A stretch of 64,000 nt of DNA, taken from assembly GCF_900129645.1 (NCBI RefSeq), contig NZ_FSQZ01000001.1, forward strand, positions 124,001 to 188,000. The letters run 5' to 3'. This document shows positions 28,537 through 39,367 of this stretch, piece after piece (position 1 is the first letter of the stretch; each line of letters begins with the position of its first letter). Below the pieces are notes generated by a model. It was not told the DNA's origin, did not search any database, and worked only from the letters and a program-made list of their open reading frames with translations. The DNA comes from Acetomicrobium flavidum. GTDB taxonomy: Bacteria; Synergistota; Synergistia; Synergistales; Acetomicrobiaceae. Made by a program: the position numbers and the translations under genes.

Positions 28537-29448
28537 TTGGCGATACTGTTAGAACAGCTCCTAAACGGTCTGACTATTGGTTCTTTTTATGCGCTCATAG
28601 CTTTAGGTTATTCTATGGTCTACGGCGTCATGAAGTTGATCAACTTTGCGCACGGCGACTTATTCGCCTTGGGAAGTTACATGGGCTATACCCTTTTAGT
28701 ATGGAGTGCGGGGGCCATAAGCCAAAGGTTTGGGCTATGGGGAGGAATGGCTGCGGCCCTCCTTTTCTCGTTCTTCGCCGTAGGATGTGTCGGAGTTTTG
28801 ATGGAAAGGATAGCATATCGTCCGGTACAGAAATCAGGTAGGCTTCCGCTAGTGGTATCTGCTTTAGGTGCATCGATATTCATAGAAAATTTAATTATGG
28901 CAATATGGGGACCACGCTATCAGGCATATCCCGCCTCAGTGGTTCCCGTGCACACCATATCCTTGGGTTTTTTTCATATCACTGTGATGCAGCTTTTCAT
29001 ATTGATTTTATCTTTTGTGCTAATGTTGATCCTGTATTTCATCGTCCAAAAGACGACGTTTGGTGCTGCAATAAGGGCTACGGCATTGGACAGAGAGATG
29101 GCAACGATCCTGGGCATAGACGTTGGTAAGATCACGTTGTTCATATTCTTCCTTGGACCGGCATTGGGGGGCATGGCCGGAGTGATGAACGGAATGTACT
29201 ATCGCCAGATTTCGTTCGTCATGGGGTGGAATTACGGCCTCAAGGCCTTTACGGCCACCATACTTGGGGGGATAGGAAACATTCCGGCTGCCATGCTTGG
29301 TGGACTGCTTTTAGGTTTAATCGAGATGTTAGGGGCAGCATACATATCCAGTGCATGGAAAGACGTCTTCACCTTCTTAATTTTGATCATCATCCTGATC
29401 TTCAGGCCGACTGGGCTCATCGGCGAAAAGATTGCCGAAAAGGTGTAA
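28537..29448 (+). CDS. livH: Branched-chain amino-acid ABC transporter permease LivH
   Basis: A 303-residue permease with about eight membrane helices. It starts with LLEQLLNGLTIGSFYALIALGYSMVYGVMKLINFAHG, the classic LivH N-terminus, and carries the conserved loop RATALDREMATILGIDV. Start is a TTG after GAGGGG. Its end lies 4 bases before the start of the fused permease-ATPase gene. Confidence 0.93.
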   Translation: MAILLEQLLNGLTIGSFYALIALGYSMVYGVMKLINFAHGDLFALGSYMGYTLLVWSAGAISQRFGLWGGMAAALLFSFFAVGCVGVLMERIAYRPVQKSGRLPLVVSALGASIFIENLIMAIWGPRYQAYPASVVPVHTISLGFFHITVMQLFILILSFVLMLILYFIVQKTTFGAAIRATALDREMATILGIDVGKITLFIFFLGPALGGMAGVMNGMYYRQISFVMGWNYGLKAFTATILGGIGNIPAAMLGGLLLGLIEMLGAAYISSAWKDVFTFLILIIILIFRPTGLIGEKIAEKV

Positions 29449-29452
29449 GCTT

Positions 29453-31255
29453 ATGAGAAGAAAAAAGCTTAATTTGCCACTGTTGCTGGTGATCGTGTTT
29501 TTTTGTGTTTATCCCTTTTTTTCTAATTTCTACTGGATAGATGTAGCTTTTTTCTTTGGAGTATATGCGTTGCTCGGCTTAAGCTTAAACATAGTGTTGG
29601 GCGAGACGGGGCTTTTTGACCTTGGACATGCAGCCTTTTATGCAATTGGAGCTTACGTAACGGCCATCCTGAATACCTCTTTTGGTATCCCTGTCATTTG
29701 GTTGTTGCCCGTTAGCGCCCTAGCTGCCGGTCTTTTTGCCTATATAGTTACTTCTCCCATCATACATCTTAGAGGAGACTATTTGTGCGTCGTTACCATA
29801 GGGATCGGGGAAATCGTGAGATTAGCTTTGATAAACAATCCCTTTAAACTGACGGGTGGCCCGAACGGCATAACGGGCATCATGAGGCCGTCCTTTGGGT
29901 TGTTCGCCATCGACACCTCAATCAGGTTTTATTTCTATGTCTGGGGAATATTGGCCATATTCATAATATGTTTAATAAGGCTGCAGAGATCGCGCATTGG
30001 CAGGGCCTGGAATTATCTCCGCGAAGATGAGATAGCAGCAGAGATGAGCGGAGTCGACGTTAGGCGCTTCAAGTTATTGGCTTTCGTCTTGGGCGCCGCG
30101 TTGGCCGGGGTCGCTGGAAATATCTACGCAAGCAAACTGATGATAGTCTCTCCCGATACGTTTACGTTTCTTGAATCATCTTTGCTTTTCTGCATAGTCA
30201 TGTTGGGTGGATTGGGCTCTATCCCCGGTTCGGTACTAGGGGCAGGCATCATAACGATTTTCCCGGAGATATTTAGGGTCGTAGCAAACTACAGGATGCT
30301 GTTTTTTGGAGGGGCTTTAGTCATAACCATGATATTTCGTCCGGGAGGAATCTGGCCAAGAAAGAGGGAAGTCATAGCGCTCCAGGCCGATGAAGCCAGT
30401 GACGTCAAAGAAGATATCAAAGCATTAAAGATCATCGACCCTATGCCAACGTCTAACGTGGCCACAAATGAAGATACGAGCATATTTGAAAGGCATATCC
30501 TTGTCACAGATAAGTTGACGATGGCCTTTGGAGGGTTGGTGGCCGTAAAAGACCTGGATTTAGTGGTAGGTCACGGCAAGATTACGAGCATCATAGGCCC
30601 TAACGGAGCCGGTAAGACCACGGTCTTCAATGTGGTAACAGGAATTTACAAGCCCGTGTCAGGTAAGGTATACTTTGAAGGCAAAGATATCACCGGATTA
30701 AAGCCACACCAGATTACAAGCCTGGGAATAGCGAGGACCTTTCAAAATATAAGGCTTTTCCCAAACCTGACGTGCATAGAGAACGTAATGGCCGGACTTC
30801 ATTACAAGATGAAATCTTACGTGGTATCGTCGATCTTAAGGACCGATTCTCAAAAGACGGAAGAAAAGTGGGCATTCGATACTGCCAGATACTGGCTTAT
30901 GAAGGTTGGGCTTGGCAATGTGGGAAATGAACTCGCCAAAAACTTACCTTACGGCAAGCAGAAGATGCTGGAACTTGCAAGGGCGTTGTCTTCCATGCCG
31001 AGACTGCTGATATTGGACGAGCCATCTTCCGGCCTAAACGACAGGGAAACAGAGGATCTCATGATATTTTTGGAAAATATATTGGATGAGTTGGATATAT
31101 CCATATTATTAATCGAGCACGATATGAACCTCGTCATGGGCATTTCTCATTGGGTAGTAGCTATGGACATGGGCATGAAGATTGCTGAAGGAAAGCCTAG
31201 TGACATCTACAACCACCCAAGGGTCATAGAAGCGTACTTGGGCAGGGAGGAATAG
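29453..31255 (+). CDS. Fused LivM permease - LivG ATPase
   Basis: A single chain of about 600 residues combining the second permease and the first ATPase of the importer. Residues 1-310 are LivM-like (LSLNIVLGETGLFDLGHAAFYAIGAY, ENLREDEIAAEMSG-type loop, FRPGGIWP end). A linker of about 35 residues follows, then the ATPase from about 345: Walker A GPNGAGKTT near 382, PYGKQKMLELARAL as a divergent signature near 496, LLILDEPSSGLN as Walker B. The start at 29453 (AAGGTG upstream) is chosen over a TTG at 29432. In most bacteria livM and livG are separate genes. Confidence 0.92.
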   Translation: MRRKKLNLPLLLVIVFFCVYPFFSNFYWIDVAFFFGVYALLGLSLNIVLGETGLFDLGHAAFYAIGAYVTAILNTSFGIPVIWLLPVSALAAGLFAYIVTSPIIHLRGDYLCVVTIGIGEIVRLALINNPFKLTGGPNGITGIMRPSFGLFAIDTSIRFYFYVWGILAIFIICLIRLQRSRIGRAWNYLREDEIAAEMSGVDVRRFKLLAFVLGAALAGVAGNIYASKLMIVSPDTFTFLESSLLFCIVMLGGLGSIPGSVLGAGIITIFPEIFRVVANYRMLFFGGALVITMIFRPGGIWPRKREVIALQADEASDVKEDIKALKIIDPMPTSNVATNEDTSIFERHILVTDKLTMAFGGLVAVKDLDLVVGHGKITSIIGPNGAGKTTVFNVVTGIYKPVSGKVYFEGKDITGLKPHQITSLGIARTFQNIRLFPNLTCIENVMAGLHYKMKSYVVSSILRTDSQKTEEKWAFDTARYWLMKVGLGNVGNELAKNLPYGKQKMLELARALSSMPRLLILDEPSSGLNDRETEDLMIFLENILDELDISILLIEHDMNLVMGISHWVVAMDMGMKIAEGKPSDIYNHPRVIEAYLGREE

Positions 31256-31257
31256 CG

Positions 31258-32046
31258 ATGTCGGAGCTATTGATCGTCGAAGACATTGTCGTGACCTACG
31301 GAGCCGTGCAGGCGTTAAAGGGAGTATCCCTCAGGATACATGAAGGCCAAACGGTAGCCGTTTTAGGTGCAAACGGAGCCGGAAAATCGACCATGCTAAA
31401 ATCCATCTCCAAGATAGTGCCGCTAAAAAGCGGAAAAATATATTATCAAGGGAAGGACTTAAGCTTAATATCACCGCACGATCTTGCCTACCTTGGAATT
31501 TCCCACGTACCCGAGGGTAGGAGAGTATTTCCCACCCTTACCGTAGAGGAAAATTTAAACCTGGGAGCCTATGGCAGCAGAAAAAGGCTGTCTCAAGGGG
31601 AGATTGAAGCGGAGAAAAAGTGGATCTTTGAGCTTTTCCCTGTGCTTTACGAGAGGAAAAACCAACTTGCAGGCACACTTTCAGGGGGAGAGCAGCAGAT
31701 GCTGGCCATAGGAAGAGGCTTGATATCGAAACCCACGTTGCTTTTGTTGGACGAACCCTCCTTGGGATTGGCCCCCATATTGGTCAAGGAGATCTTCAAT
31801 GCCATAAAGAAGATTCACGAAGAAAGAGGCGTATCCATATTGCTTGTAGAACAAAACGCAAAAAAGGCATTGGCCGAAGCAGATTACGCCTACATCCTGG
31901 AGACCGGCAAGATCAGCATCGAAGGCCCGGCCCATGAACTTGCCAATGATGAGAGGGTAAAGGCTGCCTATCTAGGTGGAAGTGCTTTAGACAAGAAGGC
32001 TTCTGCCCAAAATATAAAAGATGAATCAGAGGCGGAAGAAAAATGA
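31258..32046 (+). CDS. livF: Branched-chain amino-acid ABC transporter ATPase LivF
   Basis: A 262-residue ATPase, partner of the LivG half. Walker A GANGAGKST, signature LSGGEQQMLAIGRGL, Walker B LLLLDEPSLGLAP, switch EQNAKKAL. A C-terminal tail of about 25 charged residues follows the usual end. ATG two bases after the fused gene; its stop overlaps the next start as ATGA. Confidence 0.94.
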   Translation: MSELLIVEDIVVTYGAVQALKGVSLRIHEGQTVAVLGANGAGKSTMLKSISKIVPLKSGKIYYQGKDLSLISPHDLAYLGISHVPEGRRVFPTLTVEENLNLGAYGSRKRLSQGEIEAEKKWIFELFPVLYERKNQLAGTLSGGEQQMLAIGRGLISKPTLLLLDEPSLGLAPILVKEIFNAIKKIHEERGVSILLVEQNAKKALAEADYAYILETGKISIEGPAHELANDERVKAAYLGGSALDKKASAQNIKDESEAEEK

Positions 32047-32600
32047 GAAAAAAGAGGGGAATGGCGCGTTTAATTCGTTGTATAATATTATTATTCTTGT
32101 TTAGTTTAATGCTGGGGTTTACTGCATATGCAAGCTCGGAGGTGGTTCAATTGCAAATAAAGGTCACTTCGTCGGCCTTCAAAGATGGCGATTTCATCCC
32201 GTCGAAATATACCTGTGACGGAAAAGATATCATGCCTCCTCTTAGTTGGCAGGGAATACCTGAAGAGACACAAAGCATAGTATTGATCGTAGACGATCCG
32301 GATGCACCGAGCGGGACATTTACGCACGCTGTTTTCTTCGACATCAGCCCCACAAAGGAAGGAGTAGCCGAGGGAGAGGAACCGGGAATTTCCGGCATAA
32401 ATGACTTCGGACGACTTGGATATGGTGGACCCTGTCCGCCAAGAGGTCACGGGGTACATAGATATTATTTCAAGGTTTACGCTTTAGACGTTCAGTCATT
32501 AAAACTAAAAAGCGGCGCCTATAGAACAGCAGTTGAAAGGGCCATGAAGGGACATATCGTAGCCTACGGAGAACTGATGGGAAAATACGAAAGACGATAA
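32043..32600 (+). CDS. PEBP-like protein (YbhB/YbcL family), exported
   Basis: A 185-residue phosphatidylethanolamine-binding-like protein with an N-terminal signal peptide (hydrophobic LIRCIILLFLFSLMLGF, cleavage near AYA). Family motifs: CDGKDIMPPLSW, IVDDPDAP, and GGPCPPRGHGVHRY. Its biochemical role in bacteria is unknown; it is translationally coupled to livF by ATGA, which suggests a periplasmic function alongside the importer, but the link may be only transcriptional. A terminator follows. Confidence 0.88.
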   Translation: MRKKRGMARLIRCIILLFLFSLMLGFTAYASSEVVQLQIKVTSSAFKDGDFIPSKYTCDGKDIMPPLSWQGIPEETQSIVLIVDDPDAPSGTFTHAVFFDISPTKEGVAEGEEPGISGINDFGRLGYGGPCPPRGHGVHRYYFKVYALDVQSLKLKSGAYRTAVERAMKGHIVAYGELMGKYERR

Positions 32601-32636
32601 AGGCCTAATCGACTGATATCAGAGCCTTACTGTTAA

Positions 32637-32676
32637 GCGGCCCCTTGATCTCTATTTGTCGAGAGGCCGCGTTTTT
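32637..32676 (+). terminator. Terminator of the liv operon
   Basis: GCGGCC and GGCCGC arms (with an inner TCTC/GAGA pairing) followed by GTTTTT. Confidence 0.75.
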
Positions 32677-32723
32677 GATAACTTGCTATATTTAATTAAT
32701 TAGCATTTGAGTTTGTGTTTTGC

Positions 32724-32752
32724 TTGCTTTTTATAGAAATATATAGTAAAAT
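32724..32752 (+). promoter_or_regulatory. Promoter of veg
   Basis: TTGCTT, a 17-base spacer and TAAAAT, about 32 bases before the GTG start. Confidence 0.6.
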
Positions 32753-32784
32753 ATATACAAATATTGAACTAGGAGTGATGTCCG

Positions 32785-33033
32785 GTGACCGAGAAGTTGG
32801 TTTGCATACGCGAAAAATTAGCTTCCCACATCGGAGCTCGCGTTAGATACCGACAGCCAAAGGGAAGGCGAAAGACCGAAGAACACGAAGGCATAATTAT
32901 GGAAACCTATCCGAACATATTTACGCTCTTCGTAAAGTCTCAAAATAGCACAGTATCCTTTCGTTATACCGATCTGTTGACCCACGACGTAGAGATGGAA
33001 TTACTCTCATCTAAAGAGCGAATCGCCTTCTAA
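32785..33033 (+). CDS. veg: Veg family protein
   Basis: An 82-residue protein of the Veg (DUF1021) family: IREKLASHIGARVRYRQPKGRRK, EHEGIIMETYPNIFTLFVK and SVSFRYTDLLT are the family hallmarks. In Bacillus subtilis Veg promotes biofilm gene expression. There it lies beside ispE and purR; here ispE-purR are about 3.4 kb away with glcT-ptsG in between, so the old neighbourhood is partly kept. Start is GTG with AGGAG upstream. Monocistronic. Confidence 0.88.
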   Translation: MTEKLVCIREKLASHIGARVRYRQPKGRRKTEEHEGIIMETYPNIFTLFVKSQNSTVSFRYTDLLTHDVEMELLSSKERIAF

Positions 33034-33109
33034 ATCAAATTTATGAAGAGTGATGTTACTCAGCCGTGATGCGCTTAGATTTTAGCGTAATTTATATAAA
33101 ATACCTATC

Positions 33110-33147
33110 GTGAGGCCCCTTCATTAGAAAGGGGCCTCACGATTTTT
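33110..33147 (+). terminator. Terminator after veg, between convergent genes
   Basis: Arms GTGAGGCCCCTT and AAGGGGCCTCAC with a short loop, followed by GATTTTT on the plus strand. It is palindromic and could also end ptsG transcription on the minus strand, though the T-run there is weak. Confidence 0.88.
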
Positions 33148-33162
33148 GAAGTATTAAGGAAA

Positions 33163-35339
<2,177 letters not shown>

Positions 35340-35391
35340 CAGTTACACGCAAAAGGAGCACGCTTGCCAACTATTTAGTTTTTATAATATT

Positions 35392-36252
35392 TTAATTACA
35401 CCCCACAGCTTGTATGGCATTATACAATCTCTGTAAATGCAAAGTCAAGTATACAGCTTCAGCTTCCGGGACCGGTTTTTTTAATATATTTTGCATGCAT
35501 TTCATTAACTTCCAGGCTAAGGTATAGCTCAATGGACATTCCTTCTGCAACGCTTCGTTTAAAAAACCGACATCGTCAGCGTATTTGCCTGATTCTATCC
35601 TATCGATCGTGAAGTGGAGGTGACGGATAAACCTGAAATAGTTTATATCATTCCTATCGACCGGCATCTTAAAGGCGTTTTCAACAATGTTTACCAGTTG
35701 GGTGATCAGCTGGGTCCTTTTAGTCACGTTTGAAATATGAGCATTGGATAGCGCACAATGAATATGGAGAGCTATGAAGCCAACCTCATCCTCGGGGATG
35801 GCCAGGCCAAGTCTTTCTTGAAGCCATTCTGCAAGTTTCAAAGCCACTTTATATTCCAGTGGGTATGCAAGCTCCGTTTCCAACCTGAAAGGATTTCGTA
35901 TTTCCACGCCATCCCTAATTCGCTTTAACGCAAAATATAAATGATCCGTAAGGCTAACGTGTATATGTTCATTTAGGGGGGCATTCAACATGCTTTCCAC
36001 ATAGGCGATCGCTTCATTCATAAGGGCAACGAATTCCTCGCCAACCTGGTGAACCAACTCGACATATTGCCTTTGTTCCTCTGGATTTTTTAGGACAAAG
36101 ACTTTTTCGACTTCAGCTTTGGTTATCTGATCTCCTGCAATTTTCTTAAATCCTATGCCCTTGCCTAACAACACAACTTCATTGTAAACTGGATGCTCGG
36201 CTATCAATGCGTTGTTGTTCAAAACCTTCTTTACTCTCAGCATATCCATCAC
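35392..36252 (-). CDS. glcT: BglG-family transcriptional antiterminator (GlcT-like)
   Basis: A 286-residue RNA-binding antiterminator. The N-terminal CAT RNA-binding domain (about 1-60: VKKVLNNNALIAEHP, LGKGIGFKK) is followed by two PTS regulation domains. Their candidate phosphorylation histidines lie in HIHVSLTDHLYFAL (PRD1), FIALHIHCAL and the RHLHFTIDRI and LTLHLQRLY segments (PRD2). It binds the RAT just downstream and switches on ptsG when sugar is available. The start is ambiguous: GTG 36252, ATG 36249 and ATG 36243 are adjacent. Confidence 0.92.
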   Translation of the reverse strand: MMDMLRVKKVLNNNALIAEHPVYNEVVLLGKGIGFKKIAGDQITKAEVEKVFVLKNPEEQRQYVELVHQVGEEFVALMNEAIAYVESMLNAPLNEHIHVSLTDHLYFALKRIRDGVEIRNPFRLETELAYPLEYKVALKLAEWLQERLGLAIPEDEVGFIALHIHCALSNAHISNVTKRTQLITQLVNIVENAFKMPVDRNDINYFRFIRHLHFTIDRIESGKYADDVGFLNEALQKECPLSYTLAWKLMKCMQNILKKPVPEAEAVYLTLHLQRLYNAIQAVGCN

Positions 36253-36416
36253 GTCCGAGACATTTTAATATATTTTATCTCTTTACAATAATCCTCACAA
36301 GTGCAACGATATTATGGATTAATCGACATCCTTAATGATCAAAGATACAAACTCTCAGACAGGCTAAAATTCGGCCAAAAATTAATTTGAGAAGAATGAT
36401 GGGAGGAAAGATATCA
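36253..36416. other. Divergent intergenic region glcT/ispE
   Basis: AT-rich region between divergent genes. It must hold promoters for both, but I see no pair of hexamers good enough to name. Confidence 0.4.
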
Positions 36417-37283
36417 TTGATATACATCCCAAGCTATATAAAGATAAACCTGGCCTTAAGGGTGTTCGTCGCACGACAGGACGGCTATCATGAGATCGCA
36501 ACGTTATTCCACAAAGTCGGGCCTATCGAGTGGCTTAGCATTAAAAGGTCCACTAATTTTGCCGATGAGGACGCGGTCGCTAGTCATAACATTTCCATAT
36601 CGGGGACCAACACCATCTCGAGAGCCATCGATTTCTTGAGAAGTAAGGGCATAAAACTGCCTCCCGTCGAGTGCGACGTATGGAAAATATTACCCGTAGG
36701 AAGTGGAATAGGCGCAGGAAGCGGTAATGCCGCAGCCGTACTTGAATGGGCTTCCACGGTTTACGACGCAGAGCTTGATCCTCATGAACTGGCATCACTT
36801 GGAGCTGATATCCCCTTTTTCCTGTCAAAGGCAAAGACGGCATTAGCCACGGGAGTAGGAGAAAGGCTAAAGCCCCTCGATTCCCTAACCGGATTGTTTG
36901 TCCTGCTGGTCATTCCTGATAAGAACATCTCCACGGCAGAGGCCTACAGAAAGCTTGATGAGGGCAGAAAAAATGGAGAAATCAGCATAGTTCCCGTCTC
37001 ATTTGCCATCTACGAAGCCTTAAATATATATGGCAATCTTGAGAAGAAGGAAAAAGTGGGCCTGCTTCCCAATGACTTTATGCCTGTATTGAAAAAGGAG
37101 AGCGATTTTTACGACAAATTCTTCAATTTGTGCGATACCTTCGAGAGCAGCTTGGCCTGGGGGCTCAGTGGAAGCGGTTCTTCAGCTTTTTGCCTCTTTA
37201 CCGATAGACATGAAGCCATCAAAGCACAGGAAGCAGTAAGCCTTAAGCTGGATGAGATCAGCAAAATATTCGTGTTGGAGTGA
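36417..37283 (+). CDS. ispE: 4-diphosphocytidyl-2-C-methyl-D-erythritol kinase
   Basis: A 288-residue GHMP kinase of the non-mevalonate isoprenoid pathway. The substrate segment is SYIKINLALRV, the glycine-rich ATP loop is PVGSGIGAGSGNAAA, and LGADIPFFL contains the catalytic aspartate. The ATP loop departs from the usual P-x-x-A-G-L-G-G-G-S-S-D-A-A pattern at several places, so this is a divergent member. The start is TTG at 36417 with GGAGGA 9 bases upstream; the TTG at 36387 lacks a site. It is followed by purR after 6 bases, as in Bacillus. Confidence 0.87.
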   Translation: MIYIPSYIKINLALRVFVARQDGYHEIATLFHKVGPIEWLSIKRSTNFADEDAVASHNISISGTNTISRAIDFLRSKGIKLPPVECDVWKILPVGSGIGAGSGNAAAVLEWASTVYDAELDPHELASLGADIPFFLSKAKTALATGVGERLKPLDSLTGLFVLLVIPDKNISTAEAYRKLDEGRKNGEISIVPVSFAIYEALNIYGNLEKKEKVGLLPNDFMPVLKKESDFYDKFFNLCDTFESSLAWGLSGSGSSAFCLFTDRHEAIKAQEAVSLKLDEISKIFVLE

Positions 37284-37289
37284 TTTAAA

Positions 37290-38081
37290 GTGAAAATTCC
37301 AAGACCGGAACGCATTGCGAGGATAATGTGGAGGCTGGCTAAAAACCCCTTCAGGTTGTTTTCTCTTAGCGATATAGCCAAAAGCTTCGAGGTATCAAAG
37401 ACCGTCATAAGCGACGATATAGAGATCATCTCGAACGCGATGAAGGACGAGGGCCGATGTAATATCGTGATCGATAGGGGCAGAGGCGGGGGAGCCTACC
37501 TTGTGCCAACTTTCGATGAAGCGGACAAAAGGCGCTTCCTCGAAGGCGTAGCGGAGGAACTTTCAAAAGAGGAGAGGTTCCTTCCGGGAGGGTTGATATA
37601 CTATAGCGACATTGTATTCGATCCGCACTACACTCAGTGGTTAGGATGGGCCCTGGGGTCCATGTTCATCGATTGCGGCGCCGAGGTTGTAATGACTTCG
37701 GAGGTCAAAGGCATCCCTATAGCGATCTTTGTTGCGCAATCCCTAGGGCTTCCCTTAGCGGTGTGTAGGTTTAGAAACAGGCCTAGCGATGGTCCGGCCG
37801 TTGCACTGCACTATCCCTCAGGGACGGGCGAAGTGAGGGCAATGTACATGGGAACTCGAAACCTAAAAAAAGGCGCCAAGGTGCTCATCATCGATGACTT
37901 CATGCGCGGAGGCAGTACCATCGCAGGAATGACTATGATGGCTCGCGAGTTCGAGGCTACCGTCGTGGGAAAGGGTGTATTCATCGTATCAGCCCTACCA
38001 GAGCAAAAGGCCATTTCCGGATATAAAGCTCTTTTGGTGCTGGAAAAGGATGAGCACGGACCTCGGGTTCGTGTTTTATGA
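37290..38081 (+). CDS. purR: Purine operon repressor PurR
   Basis: A 263-residue repressor of the Bacillus type: an N-terminal winged helix (IARIMWRLAKNPFRLFSL, SLSDIAKSFEVSKTVISDD) joined to a phosphoribosyltransferase-like domain with the PRPP motif VLIIDDFMRGGST. It senses PRPP and controls purine synthesis genes. ispE-purR adjacency is conserved in Firmicutes. Confidence 0.92.
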   Translation: MKIPRPERIARIMWRLAKNPFRLFSLSDIAKSFEVSKTVISDDIEIISNAMKDEGRCNIVIDRGRGGGAYLVPTFDEADKRRFLEGVAEELSKEERFLPGGLIYYSDIVFDPHYTQWLGWALGSMFIDCGAEVVMTSEVKGIPIAIFVAQSLGLPLAVCRFRNRPSDGPAVALHYPSGTGEVRAMYMGTRNLKKGAKVLIIDDFMRGGSTIAGMTMMAREFEATVVGKGVFIVSALPEQKAISGYKALLVLEKDEHGPRVRVL

Positions 38082-38091
38082 CAGAATTCAT

Positions 38092-38119
38092 TTGACTGTT
38101 ACGAAATTGCTGATATAGT
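38092..38119 (+). promoter_or_regulatory. Promoter of the ferredoxin gene
   Basis: TTGACT, a 16-base spacer and TATAGT, 26 bases before the start codon. Confidence 0.6.
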
Positions 38120-38144
38120 ATGACGCGAAGGGGGGTGACATCTT

Positions 38145-38327
38145 ATGAAGGTGCAATTAGATCAGGAATTATGCATAGGATGTGGGGTTTGCTCACAGGT
38201 ATGTCCGGAGGTGTTCGATCTAGACGAGGAGATGGGCAAAGCAAAAGTAATTAAGCCCAGCGGAGCGGATTGCGCCGTTGAAGCAGCGGAAAGCTGTCCA
38301 GTAAGCTGTATCACAGTAGAAAAGTAA
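38145..38327 (+). CDS. Monocluster [4Fe-4S] ferredoxin
   Basis: A 60-residue low-potential electron carrier. Cluster ligands are Cys10, Cys13, Cys16 and Cys51; Cys20 and Cys55 could form the disulfide known from single-cluster ferredoxins of thermophiles. An acidic surface (ten or so Asp/Glu) fits a ferredoxin. AAGGGGGGTGA upstream of ATG. Monocistronic. Confidence 0.93.
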   Translation: MKVQLDQELCIGCGVCSQVCPEVFDLDEEMGKAKVIKPSGADCAVEAAESCPVSCITVEK

Positions 38328-38359
38328 TCATCTTCTCTCGATAAAATTCATATTACCAC

Positions 38360-38388
38360 TTGCCCTAAGGGGAACTCGTAGTTATAAT
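38360..38388 (+). promoter_or_regulatory. Promoter of the tRNA gene
   Basis: TTGCCC, a 17-base spacer and TATAAT, 20 bases before the mature tRNA 5' end. Confidence 0.65.
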
Positions 38389-38407
38389 CATAAATGCTTA
38401 AGGGTTT

Positions 38408-38484
38408 GGGCCCATAGCTCAACAGGTTAGAGCCACCGGCTCATAACCGGAAGGTTCCTGGTTCGAGTCCAGGTGGGCCCACCA
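38408..38484 (+). tRNA. tRNA with CAU anticodon (Ile2 or elongator Met)
   Basis: A 77-base cloverleaf with encoded CCA. The acceptor arms are GGGCCCA and TGGGCCC with discriminator A; the anticodon stem-loop is CCGGCTCATAACCGG (anticodon CAT); the T-arm is CCTGGTTCGAGTCCAGG. The anticodon arm resembles Bacillus tRNA-Ile2, whose CAU is changed to lysidine by TilS. An elongator tRNA-Met cannot be excluded. It is not an initiator, because the acceptor starts with a G-C pair. Confidence 0.96.
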
Positions 38485-38495
38485 GTTAGTTAACT

Positions 38496-38520
38496 AAAGC
38501 CACCTTTCAGGTGGCTTTTT
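38496..38520 (+). terminator. Terminator after the tRNA
   Basis: AGCCACCT and AGGTGGCT arms with a 3-base loop, then TTTTT. Confidence 0.9.
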
Positions 38521-38555
38521 CTGTTAGTTACTGCCAGTTTGAGGAGATGTTTGCC

Positions 38556-39347
38556 ATGCTCTGCACGATAAGGGATATTCTAAACATGGTGGATAAAATG
38601 GCCCCTTTTAAACTGCAGGAAGAGTGGGATAATTCTGGGCTTATATTAGGAGATCCCAGCTCGCATGTCGAAGGCGTTGCTGTTGCCTTGGACCTTACCA
38701 TCGAGGTCATCGAAAAGGCGAACGTCAACAAAATCAACACCATAGTTACACATCATCCGCCCCTCATCACTCCGATGAAGCGTTGGGAGACTACGGATTA
38801 TACAGCATCCCTTCTTTGTACAGCAGCACGCCACAATATAAATTTAATTGCAGCCCATACGAACCTTGATGTGGCCTATAATGGAATAAATGTTGCATTG
38901 GCTGAGTTAATAAACTTGCTTGACTTTAAGCCTTTGCTTCAGAGTCAGGAAGGAGCCTTTGGATTAGGAGCTGTAGGATACCTTAAAAACGAGATCTCTC
39001 GCGAAGAGCTTGCCAACCTCTTAAACGAGAGGTGGAGGGTATCGTGGGTGAAATTTTACGGAAGCAAGGCTGATTTTAAAACCATAGCTCTGTGCGGAGG
39101 CTCCGGTGGCGAATTGTGGAGTGATGCTTGGAATCTGGGGGCCGATATATACATAACCGCCGACATGAAATATCATCAAATAATCGAGGCGCAACGACAT
39201 TTAACAGTAGCAATTGTCGATCATGGCGAAATGGAGCGAAGTGGTTTATTTAAGTTTATACAGGACTTGCAGCATTACCTTCCGGTTAAAGTATATGATT
39301 TGACCGATATTAAGCCTTACGCCTCGGCTGAGGTTATGTCTTTTTAG
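38556..39347 (+). CDS. Nif3-like dinuclear metal protein
   Basis: A 263-residue member of the DUF34/Nif3 family (sometimes called GTP cyclohydrolase 1 type 2). Metal ligands are visible in TIVTHHPPLI, LIAAHTNLDVAYNGIN, and the C-terminal DHGEMERSG. Function remains unproven in the family. The start at 38556 has GAGGAG 9 bases upstream; an earlier in-frame start at 38511 lies in the tRNA terminator. It begins the long housekeeping operon with trpS 20 bases on. Confidence 0.9.
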   Translation: MLCTIRDILNMVDKMAPFKLQEEWDNSGLILGDPSSHVEGVAVALDLTIEVIEKANVNKINTIVTHHPPLITPMKRWETTDYTASLLCTAARHNINLIAAHTNLDVAYNGINVALAELINLLDFKPLLQSQEGAFGLGAVGYLKNEISREELANLLNERWRVSWVKFYGSKADFKTIALCGGSGGELWSDAWNLGADIYITADMKYHQIIEAQRHLTVAIVDHGEMERSGLFKFIQDLQHYLPVKVYDLTDIKPYASAEVMSF

Positions 39348-39367
39348 TCTATTTATGGTGGGGTGAT

